Source: Demequina rhizosphaerae
GTDB taxonomy: Bacteria; Actinomycetota; Actinomycetes; Actinomycetales; Demequinaceae
Direction of reading: 5' to 3'
DNA length: 64,000 nt
NCBI RefSeq assembly: GCF_000971255.1
Contig: NZ_BBMC01000006.1
Location: forward strand, 62,001 to 126,000
Part shown: positions 55,161 to 63,194 of the stretch, piece by piece
Layout: each line of letters opens with the position of its first letter
How positions within the stretch are numbered: position 1 is the stretch's first letter
Translations under genes and position numbers: made by a program
The notes under the pieces: generated by a model
Seen by the model: only the letters and a program-made list of their open reading frames with translations
Told to the model about the DNA's origin: nothing
The model's database searches: none

Positions 55161-56350
55161 ACGACCGGCTCGTCCCGGCGCGCCGGCAGCGAGACGCGCA
55201 CGCTGAGACCGCCCTCCTCGCCCGGCCACGCATCGACGACGCCCTCGTGCACCCGCGCAACGCGCGCGACGATCGGCAGCCCCAGGCCGTGGCCCGCGAC
55301 CTCGGAGCGCTGATCGCCACGCGAGAACCGCTCGAACAGCGCGGGGATGTCGGCGGCCGCGAGCGCGGGACCCGCGTTGGACACCTCGACGAGCGCGCGC
55401 CCCGCCTCCGACCACACCCGGCAGCGCACCCAGGCCTCGGACGCACGGTTGTAGCGGAGCGCATTGTCGACGAGGTTCGCCAGCATGCGCTCGACGAGCA
55501 CCGGGTCGCCGAGCACGGGCGCGTCGGCGATGTCGAGATCGATCTCGACGCCCGCGGCGGTGGCCCGGGGCGAGGCCGCCGACACCACCTCGGCGGCGAC
55601 GTCCGCCAGGTCGAGCGGCTCACGCGTGTGGATGACGTCGTCGGCGCGGGCGAGCGTGAGCAGGCTCGTCATGAGCGAGTCCGCACGGCCCACCTGCTGC
55701 TCCACCTCCTCCGCGAGCTCGCGGGCCTGCCTCGAGGGCCGGGGCGAGGTGAGCACGTTGTCCGCCGAGGCGCGCAGCACCGCGAGCGGGGTGCGCAGCT
55801 CGTGCGAGGCGTCCGCCGCGAAGCGCTGCCGCGCGTCGAAGGCCGACTCGAGGCGCGCGAGCATGCCGTTGAAGGCGCGGCGCAGCCGCCCGAACTCGTC
55901 GTCGGGTCCCTCCTCGGACAGGCGGCGGTCGAGCGTGCGCTCGGACAGCGTGCTCGCGGCCTGCGAGATCTCGTCGACGGGGCGCAGCACACGGCCCGCG
56001 AGCCACCACGCGAGCGCCACCGCGACGAGCGCGGACAGCGCGAAGGCGAGCAGCGAGCGCTGGAGCAGGTCGTCGAGGACGTTCTGCCGCACCTGCGCGG
56101 CGATGTCGGCGAGGGCCTGGCCCACCGCATCGTCCGGGCGTCCGCTCGGCATCGGTGTCGGCGCGTCGGGGAGCGTGACCCCCTGGTCCGCCAGTGCCTC
56201 CTCGAGGAGGCGCTGGCGGTCGGCCTGCTGCGCCTCGGGCGTGGTCGCGCTGGCGACGAAGAGGTACGCCGTGGTGACGAGCACGCCCGCGAGCACGACG
56301 AACAGCAGCGCGAACAGCGCCGTGAGCTTGGTGCGGATGGTCAGCCTCAC
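55157..56350 (-). CDS. Sensor histidine kinase, HisKA/HAMP type
   Basis: A 397-residue classical kinase. TM1 LTALFALLFVVLAGVLVTTAYLFV, an outside loop of about 80 residues, TM2 LLAFALSALVAVALAWWLAG, HAMP (RVLRPVDEISQAASTLSERTL...), His183 in ASHELRTPLAVLRASADN, then NLVDNALRYN (N box near 297), VEVSNAGPAL (G1, with Asn for the usual Asp-x-Gly start), FERFSRGD and HGLGLPIVARVARVH. Short outside loop suggests direct sensing of envelope conditions. Start is the GTG at 56350, overlapping the regulator stop by 4 nt (GTGA). Confidence 0.93.
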   Translation of the reverse strand: MRLTIRTKLTALFALLFVVLAGVLVTTAYLFVASATTPEAQQADRQRLLEEALADQGVTLPDAPTPMPSGRPDDAVGQALADIAAQVRQNVLDDLLQRSLLAFALSALVAVALAWWLAGRVLRPVDEISQAASTLSERTLDRRLSEEGPDDEFGRLRRAFNGMLARLESAFDARQRFAADASHELRTPLAVLRASADNVLTSPRPSRQARELAEEVEQQVGRADSLMTSLLTLARADDVIHTREPLDLADVAAEVVSAASPRATAAGVEIDLDIADAPVLGDPVLVERMLANLVDNALRYNRASEAWVRCRVWSEAGRALVEVSNAGPALAAADIPALFERFSRGDQRSEVAGHGLGLPIVARVARVHEGVVDAWPGEEGGLSVRVSLPARRDEPVV

Positions 56351-57018
56351 GCGTCGTCCCCTCCGCGCAGCACGTAGCCCACGCCCTTGATCGTCTCGAT
56401 GAGGGCCGGCTCCCCGAGCTTGCGGCGGAGCGTCACCATGGTGACGCGCACGGAGTTGGTGAGCGGGTCCGCGTACTCGTCCCACACCTTCTCGAGGAGG
56501 GTCTCGGCGGACACGACGCGTCCGGGCTGAGCGGCGAGCACCTCGAGCACGCCGAACTCCTTGGGCGACAGCGTGATCGCGCGGCCGTCGCGCTGCACCG
56601 CGTGCTCGTCGGGACGGATCTCGAGCCCGCCGATGCGCACGTGCGGCCGGGGCGTGGCCCCGGCGCGGCGCCCGAGCGTCCGGACGCGCGCCGCGAGCTC
56701 GGCCATCGCGAACGGCTTCGCGAGGTAGTCGTCGGCCCCGAGGCCCAGGCCCTCGACGATGTCCTCGAGGCGCCCGGCCGCGGTCAGCATGAGGATGCGC
56801 GGCGGCTCGGGCGCCGCGGACAGCGTCCGGCACACCTCGTCGCCGGAGACGCGCGGCAGGTCGCGGTCGAGGACCACCACGTCGTACGGGTTGACGGCCG
56901 CCTTCTCGAGGGCCTCCTCGCCGTCGCGCGCCACATCCACGGCCAGCCCGGACCGGCGCAGCCCCGTCGCGACCTCACGCGCGAGGACCGCATGGTCCTC
57001 GACGACGAGCACCCTCAC
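56347..57018 (-). CDS. Response regulator, OmpR/PhoB type
   Basis: A 223-residue regulator: VRVLVVEDHAVLAREV (acidic pair at 7-8), phosphorylated Asp51 in YDVVVLDRDLPRVSGDEV, switch Thr in LMLTAAGRLED, Lys in DDYLAKPFAMAEL. The C-terminal winged helix has GLEIRPDEHAVQRDGRAITLSPKEFGVLEVL and VSAETLLEKVWDEYADPLTNSVRVTMVTLRRKLGEPALIETIKGVGYVLRGG. Start GTG at 57018; no ATG nearby. Operon with the kinase. Regulated genes unknown; the adjacent VanZ/RDD gene converges on the kinase gene and overlaps it by 4 bp. Confidence 0.94.
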   Translation of the reverse strand: MRVLVVEDHAVLAREVATGLRRSGLAVDVARDGEEALEKAAVNPYDVVVLDRDLPRVSGDEVCRTLSAAPEPPRILMLTAAGRLEDIVEGLGLGADDYLAKPFAMAELAARVRTLGRRAGATPRPHVRIGGLEIRPDEHAVQRDGRAITLSPKEFGVLEVLAAQPGRVVSAETLLEKVWDEYADPLTNSVRVTMVTLRRKLGEPALIETIKGVGYVLRGGDDA

Positions 57019-57134
57019 GCGCGGTCTCCCTTCGTCAGCGGACCGCCCGGCGCACGCACGGGGGGCGCGCACGCCGGACGGCCGGAACAGCCTAGGCGGC
57101 GCTGGATTCAGCCAGCATAAGGATCCGCGTCGCG

Positions 57135-58223
57135 CTACGGCCCGCCGGCGTCGACCTCCACGGGGTCGCCGCCGACGGTGAGCCGGTAGACGCGCTCCTT
57201 GCCGCCCTTCGTGCACACGGCCTGCAGCTCGCCCGGGTTGTTGTAGGTCCCCGGCGCGTAGGTGCCCGGCGCGGGGGTGCACAGCTGGGCAGGCAGGCTC
57301 GCGGCCGCGAGGCGCCACTGGTCGGTGACGAGGTCGACCACCACCCACGTGCCGGCGCCGGTCGAGCCCGCGGCCTTGCCCGAGTCGTCGAGCCGCTGCG
57401 CGAGGAAGACCGCGGTCGTCGCCGCCTTGCTGGTCCACGCCTCGAGCCCCGAGCCCCCCTTGCCGTTGACGGCGCCGTCGTCGACCAGGTTGTCGAGCGC
57501 CTTCTGCGCCGCGAAGGTCCGGAAGTCCGCGCCGCCGTCGCGCACGAACAGCGACTGGAGCGTGCCGGCCGAGGAGTACCCGGCCCACAGCGTGCCGCCG
57601 CCCTCGTGCGGCCCGAGCGGCTCGACGGACCGGATGACGCCCTTCTTGTTGCGCTGCAGGCTCGGCACGCCGTCGCCGCCCCACGCGTCGACCACGAGCC
57701 CCGAGTCGAGCTCGACCTGGACCACCTGGGAGGCGTCGGAGTCGGTCGTGCGCGCGGTCCACGCGAGGCGCGCGTCGATGTCGGACTCGAGCACGACGAC
57801 CGCGACGTCCGTGCGGAGGTCGAAGAGCTTGAGAAGGTCGCCGTCCGGGGCCGCGAGGTACAGCGCCTGCGCGGTGCCGCCCGGGCGCCACGTGTCGCCG
57901 CCCGCGCTGTGCACCTCGACGGCCCACGACTCGTCGACGCACTCCCACGTCTCGTCGGTCATCCGGCGCGCCTTCGGCAGCCCGTCGGGCTCGTCCTTGA
58001 GGACGGCCGGCCGCTCCTTGCCCTTGAGCGACTCCCAGTCGCAGCCGTCGGCCGCGACGACGGTCGCCGACGGGCTGGACGATGCGCTCGGCGAGGCGGC
58101 GGGTGCGGCCGCGGCGCCCTCGGGGAACAGGACGGGGGTCACGGTGAGGTAGGTCCCGTAGAGCAGGCCGGCCCCCACCAGGACGCCCGCGGTCGCCCCG
58201 AGCACCTGACCCCAGCGCGACAT
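57135..58223 (-). CDS. Membrane-anchored exported protein of unknown function
   Basis: A 362-residue protein that I do not recognise. One N-terminal helix (VLGATAGVLVGAGLLYGTYLTV), a Ala/Ser/Pro-rich linker (AAAAPAASPSASSSPSATV) and an outside domain of about 300 residues with four cysteines (GCDWESL, WECVDESW, LCTPAPG, AVCTKGG) and several beta-propeller-like strands (ALYLAAPDGDLLKLFDLR, VVQVELDSGLVVDAWGG, GTLWAGYSSAGTLQSLFV). The ATG at 58223 has AGGAGG five bases upstream, which decides against the GTG at 58229. It lies upstream of the two-component genes on the same strand with a 116-bp gap and may be a co-regulated sensor partner (speculative). Confidence 0.75.
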   Translation of the reverse strand: MSRWGQVLGATAGVLVGAGLLYGTYLTVTPVLFPEGAAAAPAASPSASSSPSATVVAADGCDWESLKGKERPAVLKDEPDGLPKARRMTDETWECVDESWAVEVHSAGGDTWRPGGTAQALYLAAPDGDLLKLFDLRTDVAVVVLESDIDARLAWTARTTDSDASQVVQVELDSGLVVDAWGGDGVPSLQRNKKGVIRSVEPLGPHEGGGTLWAGYSSAGTLQSLFVRDGGADFRTFAAQKALDNLVDDGAVNGKGGSGLEAWTSKAATTAVFLAQRLDDSGKAAGSTGAGTWVVVDLVTDQWRLAAASLPAQLCTPAPGTYAPGTYNNPGELQAVCTKGGKERVYRLTVGGDPVEVDAGGP

Positions 58224-58300
58224 GGACACCTCCTGTCCGTGAGGGTAGCGGCGTCGGACGATGCGCGGGGGCCGTCCACGCCGGGCGCTAGGTTGTCGGG

Positions 58301-59173
58301 ATGACCGCCCGGATCGCCATCGTCACCACCCGCGAGCTCCCCGTCCCCGACGCGGACGAGGACCTGCTGCTGCCGCACCTGCCGGAGGCGGCCCTCGTGG
58401 CCTGGGACGACCCGCAGGTCGACTGGAGCGCCTACGAGGTCGCGATCCTGCGAAGCACCTGGAACTACCACGACCGGCTCGACGAGTTCCTCGCGTGGGC
58501 GCGCGCCGCATCGTCCGTCACACGCCTCCTCAACCCCGTCGACACCGTGGTGTGGAACACCGACAAGCGCTACCTCGGGGACCTCGCCGCCGCGGGCTTC
58601 CCCACGGTTCCGACCACGTTCGTCGCGCCGGGCGAGGCCGCGGACGGTGCGGCGGACGATGCGGTGGTCGCCCTGGACGGCCACCTCGTGGTGAAGCCGT
58701 CGGTGGGCGCCGGCTCGAACGGCGCCCGCCTGTTCCACGGCGACGAGGAGGGCGCGCGGGCGCACCTCGCGGCGCTGCACGCGCAGGGCAAGGTCGCGAT
58801 GCTCCAGCCCTACCTCACCGAGGTGGACACCGCGGGCGAGACGGCGCTGGTCTACCTGGGCGGACGCTTCTCCCACGCCGCCCGCAAGGCCGCGATCCTG
58901 TCCCGCGACATGTCGTGGGAGACGGGCCTCTACGCCGACGAGAAGGTCGCGGGCACCGCCCCGAGCGAGGCCGAGCGCGACCTCGCCGACCGCATCGTCG
59001 CGGCGCTGCCGGGGATGGGGCACCCCGACCTCGCCTACGTGCGCGTCGACCTGCTGCCGACCGCGGACGGCCCCGTGGTGCTCGAGCTCGAGCTCACCGA
59101 GCCCAGCCTGTTCCTCGCGCTCGGCGAGGGCGCCCCCGAGCGTGCGGCGGAGGCCTTCCGCGCGCTGCTCTGA
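58301..59173 (+). CDS. ATP-grasp enzyme, RimK/cycloserine-ligase-like
   Basis: A 290-residue ATP-grasp protein. The N-terminal domain has IAIVTTRELPVPDADEDLLL and AILRSTWNYHDRLDEFLAWA; the ATP-binding part has DKRYLGDLAAAGFPTVPTTFV, GHLVVKPSVGAGSNGARLF (Lys and Gly-rich loop), MLQPYLTEVDTAGETALVYLGGRFSHAARK and YVRVDLLPTADGPVVLELELTEPSLFL (metal ligands). It resembles short ATP-grasp proteins such as the ring-closing ligase DcsG and glutathione-synthetase-like enzymes. Product unknown; it likely forms an amide or peptide bond. Single gene with a strong terminator. Confidence 0.85.
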   Translation: MTARIAIVTTRELPVPDADEDLLLPHLPEAALVAWDDPQVDWSAYEVAILRSTWNYHDRLDEFLAWARAASSVTRLLNPVDTVVWNTDKRYLGDLAAAGFPTVPTTFVAPGEAADGAADDAVVALDGHLVVKPSVGAGSNGARLFHGDEEGARAHLAALHAQGKVAMLQPYLTEVDTAGETALVYLGGRFSHAARKAAILSRDMSWETGLYADEKVAGTAPSEAERDLADRIVAALPGMGHPDLAYVRVDLLPTADGPVVLELELTEPSLFLALGEGAPERAAEAFRALL

Positions 59174-59182
59174 CCGTCTTCG

Positions 59183-59248
59183 GCGCCCCCGGGAGGTGCT
59201 GAGTGCCCAGGATCGGCGATTCCGGGCGCTCAGCACCTCCCGGGGCGC
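59183..59248. terminator. Large inverted repeat, 25-bp arms, after the ATP-grasp gene
   Basis: The arms run from 59183 to 59208 and from 59224 to 59248. CCCGGGAGGTGCTGAG pairs perfectly with CTCAGCACCTCCCGGG, then a T-G wobble and GCCC/GGGC; the outer part has one bulged C. The loop is 15 nt. It begins 9 bp after the stop codon and is far longer than other terminators here, but lacks a T-run. Confidence 0.75.
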
Positions 59249-59299
59249 GGGAGGGCGAGGGTGAGCGGCGCGGGCGGAGCGCGCATCGTCTACTCTTGA

Positions 59300-59420
59300 C
59301 CCCCGAGGGGAGTACTTCCCAAGCCCCGTTCCGGTCAGTACGAGATCTCCGTGGATCCTCCCGGGCGGGCGCCGCACCAGCGGCGAAGGAGACCTCAGGA
59401 CTTCGCCGTACCTGAGGAGC
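59300..59420 (+). ncRNA. Manganese riboswitch (yybP-ykoY motif) upstream of the TerC gene
   Basis: The 120-nt leader before the TerC gene has the recognisable conserved blocks of yybP-ykoY RNAs: GAGGGGAGTACTTCCC at the 5' end, GTCAGTACGAGAT in the middle, GCGGCGAAGGAGACC and then CTTCGCCGTACCTGAGG at the 3' end. TerC-family genes are the classical targets of this Mn(II)-sensing riboswitch. The closing CCTGAGGAGC overlaps the purine-rich ribosome-binding site, so metal binding would free the site or read-through would be controlled at initiation. Exact edges are approximate. TACTCT at 59291-59296 may be the -10. Confidence 0.85.
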
Positions 59421-59423
59421 CCC

Positions 59424-60473
59424 ATGTCCCCGCTCGTCCTCGAGGCCTCCGCCTCCACCGAGCTCACCACCATCGCCACCCCGGCGCTGTGGCTCGGCAC
59501 CATCCTGGCCGTGATCGGCCTGCTCGTCTTCGACTTCGTCATCACGCGCAAGCCGCACGAGGTCTCCTTCAAGGAGGCGCTCGCGTGGACCGCGTTCTAC
59601 ATCGCGCTGCCGCTCGCGTTCGGCGGCTGGGTGTGGGCGACCCACGGCCACGACATCGGCGTGAAGTACTACACCGGCTACATCGTCGAGAAGTCGCTGT
59701 CGGTCGACAACCTCTTCGTCTTCATCCTCATCCTCAGCGCGTTCGCCGTGCCGCGGATCCTCCAGCAGCGCGTGCTGCTCATCGGCGTCGCCGGCGCGAT
59801 CGTGCTGCGCGGCATCTTCATCGCGCTCGGCGCGGGCCTCATCGCGACCTTCGACTGGACGTTCCTGCTCTTCGGCGCGATCCTGCTCGCCACCGCGATC
59901 AAGGTGTTCCGCGACGCCCGCAGCGAGGCCGAGGAGGAGATCGACCCCGAGCAGATGCGCATCGTCAAGGTGCTGTCCAAGGTCTTCCCCGTCACCGGCG
60001 AGTACGAGGGCACCAAGGCGACCGTCATCCGCAACGGCCGCCACGCGCTCACGCCGCTCGCGCTCGTGATGGCGGCGATCATCTTCACCGACATCGTGTT
60101 CGCGGTCGACTCCGTGCCGGCCGTCTACGGCATCACCGCGGACCCGTACCTGGTGTTCGCGACCAACGCGTTCGCGCTGCTCGGCCTGCGCGCGTTGTAC
60201 TTCGTGCTCGAGGGCGCGCTGTCGAAGCTGGTCCACCTCGGCTACGGGCTCTCCGTCATCCTCGGCTTCATCGGCGTCAAGCTCGTCCTGCACTGGGCGC
60301 ACGGCGTGTGGCCGGGCGTGCCCACCGTGCCCACCACGCTGTCGCTCGTCGTCATCGTGGGCGTTCTGGCCGTCACCACGGTCACCAGCCTGCGAGCGTC
60401 GAAGCGGATCGAGGCCGAGAAGGCGGCCGCCGAGGCCGCGCCGCACACGGGCCTCATCGACCCGACCCGCTGA
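59424..60473 (+). CDS. TerC/Alx-family membrane protein, probable manganese exporter
   Basis: A 349-residue protein with about nine membrane helices. IGLLVFDFVITRKPHEVSFKEALAWTAFYIALPL, GYIVEKSLSVDNLFVFILILSAF and ALVMAAIIFTDIVFAVDSVPAVYGIT carry the acidic residues conserved in TerC (EKSLSVDN, TDIVFAVDS). These line a metal path; family members export Mn(II) or support loading of exoenzymes. ATG at 59424. Control by the yybP-ykoY riboswitch fits a manganese-detoxification role better than tellurite resistance. A strong terminator follows. Confidence 0.95.
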   Translation: MSPLVLEASASTELTTIATPALWLGTILAVIGLLVFDFVITRKPHEVSFKEALAWTAFYIALPLAFGGWVWATHGHDIGVKYYTGYIVEKSLSVDNLFVFILILSAFAVPRILQQRVLLIGVAGAIVLRGIFIALGAGLIATFDWTFLLFGAILLATAIKVFRDARSEAEEEIDPEQMRIVKVLSKVFPVTGEYEGTKATVIRNGRHALTPLALVMAAIIFTDIVFAVDSVPAVYGITADPYLVFATNAFALLGLRALYFVLEGALSKLVHLGYGLSVILGFIGVKLVLHWAHGVWPGVPTVPTTLSLVVIVGVLAVTTVTSLRASKRIEAEKAAAEAAPHTGLIDPTR

Positions 60474-60495
60474 CTCCCGCCTTCTGACCGACGTC

Positions 60496-60529
60496 GCGCA
60501 CCCCGCCGGGAAGGACCGGCGGGGTGCGC
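60496..60529 (+). terminator. Terminator of the TerC gene
   Basis: GCGCACCCCGCCGG (60496-60509) pairs perfectly over 14 bp with CCGGCGGGGTGCGC (60516-60529), loop GAAGGA, followed by GCGTTGT. Confidence 0.9.
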
Positions 60530-60555
60530 GCGTTGTCGCCACCGGAGGTGCATGG

Positions 60556-60720
60556 ATGAGACGCAGGATCGGACGCTGGATGTTCATGGCGATCGCGATC
60601 CCGGTGGCCGCATGGGCGCTGGGAGCGATCGCGGACAAGGTCGAGGAGCGCAACGGCCCCGACTCGAAGGCCGCCAAGGGGTTGCGCGTCGGCAAGCAGG
60701 TGCTCCGACCCGGCTCCTGA
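60556..60720 (+). CDS. Small membrane protein, 54 residues
   Basis: The product is MRRRIGRWMFMAIAIPVAAW followed by ALGAIADKVEERNGPDSKAAKG and LRVGKQVLRPGS. A basic N terminus, one helix (FMAIAIPVAAWALGAIA) and a charged cytosolic tail. GGAGGTGCATGG places a strong Shine-Dalgarno at 8-9 bp from the ATG at 60556; an ATG at 60552 is in another frame. Codon use matches the genome (third positions nearly all G or C). It looks like a real small gene of the kind common next to housekeeping genes in actinobacteria; function unknown. Confidence 0.7.
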   Translation: MRRRIGRWMFMAIAIPVAAWALGAIADKVEERNGPDSKAAKGLRVGKQVLRPGS

Positions 60721-60827
60721 GACGCCCCCGCCCCGCGGACGATGCGGGGCTCCGGTTGACGCCCGACACTCCTGCTATCAGGCTGGGGTCAGGACGGGCC
60801 GCGCGCCCGACGGACCCGGGGAGCGTG

Positions 60828-61298
60828 ATGGACATCTCGTTCGAGGCGCCCGCCGAGCCTCCCGTGCTGGTCTCGACCGCGCGGCTGGCCTTCCCCCTGC
60901 CCCGCGTGTGGACCGCGGTGACCGAGCCGCTGTACGTGCAGCAGTGGTGGGCGCCGCACGGCTACGTCAACCGCAGCGTGGACATGGACGTCGAGCCGGG
61001 GGGCGCGTGGCGGGTGGTCCAGTCGGACCCCGAGGGCAACACCTTCAGCTTCTACGGCCGCTACGACAAGGTCGAGCCGCAGTCGCAGCTCACCTACACG
61101 TTCGTGTCGGAGCTGTTCCCCGACGTGCTCACGTGGATGCGCGTCGACATGGGCGAGACGCCCGCGGGGACGATGCTCGTCATCAGCCACATGTTCCCGG
61201 ACGACTACCACCGCACCGGCTACCTCAACCTCGGCGGCGTCGCCCGCATGCGCGAGTCGGCCGAGCGCCTCGAGGCGCTGCTGCGATCTATGTCGTGA
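60828..61298 (+). CDS. SRPBCC/AHSA1-type START-like protein
   Basis: A 156-residue single-domain protein of the Aha1 C-terminal-like group: VSTARLAFPLPRVWTAVTEPLYVQQWWAPHGYVNRSVDMDVEPGGAWRVVQSDPEGNTFSFYGRYDKVEPQSQLTYTF. The W..W..P....V..M.V..GG..R pattern is diagnostic of this group, which binds hydrophobic ligands. ATG at 60828 follows GGGGAGCG. Such genes are often encoded beside ArsR-type regulators; here none is adjacent. Confidence 0.88.
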   Translation: MDISFEAPAEPPVLVSTARLAFPLPRVWTAVTEPLYVQQWWAPHGYVNRSVDMDVEPGGAWRVVQSDPEGNTFSFYGRYDKVEPQSQLTYTFVSELFPDVLTWMRVDMGETPAGTMLVISHMFPDDYHRTGYLNLGGVARMRESAERLEALLRSMS

Positions 61299-61324
61299 CC
61301 CGCGGCTCGGCTAGTGTCGGGCTC

Positions 61325-62494
61325 ATGATCGCGGACCCGTTCTCCGTCCCGCTCGAGCGCCTGCGGCGCCGCACCTCGGCGAAGTGGCGCCACTACGAGC
61401 CCGACGTGCTCCCGCTGTGGGTGGCGGAGATGGACGTCGACCTCGCCGACCCCATCCGCGAGGCCCTCGAGGAGGCCGTGCGCGAGGGGGACATGGGCTA
61501 CGCCGGCTCGACCCCCTACGTCGCCGCCTTCGCCGACTTTGCGCGGCGGTCGTGGGGCTGGGACGTCGACGAGGCGCGCGTGTCGCCCGTCGCGAGCGTC
61601 ATCCAGGGCTACGTCGACGCGCTCGTCGAGCTCACCGACGCGGGCGGCGAGATCATCGTCAACCCGCCGGTCTACCCGCCGTTCTTCCTCTACCTGCGCC
61701 AGGCGAAGCGGGAGATCCGCGAGGCGCCGCTCGGCGCGGACCTGCGCCTCGACCTCGACGCGATCGAGCGCGCGATGGCGGAGGCCACCTCGGGCGGGCG
61801 TCGCGCCGCGTACCTGCTGTGCAGCCCGCACAACCCGGGCGGCACGGTGCACACGCGCGAGGAGCTCACCGCCCTCGCGGAGCTGTCGCACCGCTACGGC
61901 GTGCCGGTGGTCTCCGACGAGATCCACGCGCCGATCGTCTTCCCCGGCGCCGAGTTCGTGCCCTACCTCGAGGTCGACCCGGCGGGGCTCGCGCTGCACG
62001 CGGCGTCGAAGGCGTGGAACCTGGCCGCCATCCCGGCCGCGGTGCTCGTGGGCGGGCCCGATGCGGCCGGGCTCGACGCGTACCGGTCGGGCAAGCACCA
62101 CGGCCCCACGCAGCTCGGCGTGATCGCCCAGACGGCGGCGTACACGCACGGCGGGGAGTGGCTCGAGGCGATGCTCGCGGGGCTCGACCGCAACCGCATG
62201 CTCGTGCGCGACCTCGTCGCGGAGCACCTGCCCGGCGTCGGCTACACGGTGCCCGAGGGCACGTACCTCACGTGGCTCGACTTCGGCGACATGCTGGGCG
62301 ACGAGCCCGCGTACGCGCTCATCGACCACGGCCGCGTCGCGCTCAACAACGGCCCGTACTTCGGCACCGGCGGAGCGGGCCACGCGCGGCTCAACATCGC
62401 CACCTCTCCGGAGATCCTCGAGGAGGCGGTGCGCCGCATCGCGACGGGCATCGCGCGGGCTCAGGACGCGGGCTTGTCCCAGGTGAGCGTGTAG
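61325..62494 (+). CDS. MalY/PatB-type cystathionine beta-lyase (PLP enzyme)
   Basis: A 389-residue fold-type I aminotransferase-like lyase. WRHYEPDVLPLWVAEMDVDLADPIREAL is the PatB/MalY signature start. LCSPHNPGGTVHTREEL, VVSDEIHAPIVFPG (Asp binding pyridine nitrogen) and the PLP lysine in HAASKAWNLAAIPAAVLV near residue 228 follow; HARLNIATSPEIL carries the carboxylate-binding Arg. It likely cleaves cystathionine or cysteine conjugates to give homocysteine or thiols. ATG at 61325. Its last 34 bp overlap the 3' end of the convergent methyltransferase gene. Confidence 0.92.
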   Translation: MIADPFSVPLERLRRRTSAKWRHYEPDVLPLWVAEMDVDLADPIREALEEAVREGDMGYAGSTPYVAAFADFARRSWGWDVDEARVSPVASVIQGYVDALVELTDAGGEIIVNPPVYPPFFLYLRQAKREIREAPLGADLRLDLDAIERAMAEATSGGRRAAYLLCSPHNPGGTVHTREELTALAELSHRYGVPVVSDEIHAPIVFPGAEFVPYLEVDPAGLALHAASKAWNLAAIPAAVLVGGPDAAGLDAYRSGKHHGPTQLGVIAQTAAYTHGGEWLEAMLAGLDRNRMLVRDLVAEHLPGVGYTVPEGTYLTWLDFGDMLGDEPAYALIDHGRVALNNGPYFGTGGAGHARLNIATSPEILEEAVRRIATGIARAQDAGLSQVSV

Positions 62495-63132
62495 CGCCAC
62501 AGCAGCTCGCGGCGGTACTCGGAGCCGGGCAGGATGCGCTCCGCCGCCTCGCGCACGTCGCGGAACGAGTGCGTGGCCGGCCACCGGCAGTCGCAGCCGT
62601 GGTCCCAGTAGCCGCGGAACAGCCGGTGGAACTTGTCGACGAACGTCGCCCACACGTCGCGCGGCAGGTCCTGCGGCCAGTTCGCGTTCGCCATGCCCAC
62701 GACCAGCAGCCGGCCGCCGGGCGCAACCAGGTCGCGCAGGCGGGTCAGGCCCTCGTCGAGGTCGAGGTGGTGGAGCACCGCCGACGCGGTGACGACGTCG
62801 TAGGTGTCGAGCGGCGAGGCCAGCGCGTCGCCCGCCCGGTATGTGATCGACGGCGACTCCGCGGGCTCCTCCTCCGTCGACGTCAGCAGCTCGACCGTGT
62901 GGCCCTGCGCCCGCGCGCGGGCGATCGCGGCCGGGTCGACGTCGATGCCCGTCACCTCGAGCCCGCGCGCCGCGAGCCGGCGCGCGAGGTGCCCCTCGCC
63001 GCAGCCCACGTCGAGCGCGGTGCGCGCGTCGTCGGGGATGCTCCCGAGCAGCGGCGACATGTAGTGGATGTTGTAGTTCCAGCGCTGGTGGTCGGGGCGC
63101 TCCTTCGCGGCCTGCGGCGTCTCCTCGCTCAT
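62461..63132 (-). CDS. Class I SAM-dependent methyltransferase
   Basis: A 223-residue methyltransferase. The motif I is TALDVGCGEGHLARRLAARGLEVTGIDVDPAAIARAR, post-motif VVTASAVLHHLDLDEGLTRLRDLVAPGGRLLVVGMAN. NYNIHYMSPLLGSIPDDA at the N terminus and FRDVREAAERILPGSEYRRELLWRYTLTWDKP at the C terminus match a common actinobacterial group of unknown substrate. ATG at 63132. It overlaps the MalY-type gene at the 3' end. Confidence 0.87.
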   Translation of the reverse strand: MSEETPQAAKERPDHQRWNYNIHYMSPLLGSIPDDARTALDVGCGEGHLARRLAARGLEVTGIDVDPAAIARARAQGHTVELLTSTEEEPAESPSITYRAGDALASPLDTYDVVTASAVLHHLDLDEGLTRLRDLVAPGGRLLVVGMANANWPQDLPRDVWATFVDKFHRLFRGYWDHGCDCRWPATHSFRDVREAAERILPGSEYRRELLWRYTLTWDKPAS

Positions 63133-63194
63133 GACGCACCATCATCCCCCACCCGGGCTGGGACCTCGGTCCCGATCGTGGGAGAATCGCCCGC

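Noticed and set aside
59424..60473. Tellurite-resistance operon
   Set aside because: No terD/E-type genes are nearby and the leader is a manganese riboswitch, so metal export of Mn is the better reading.
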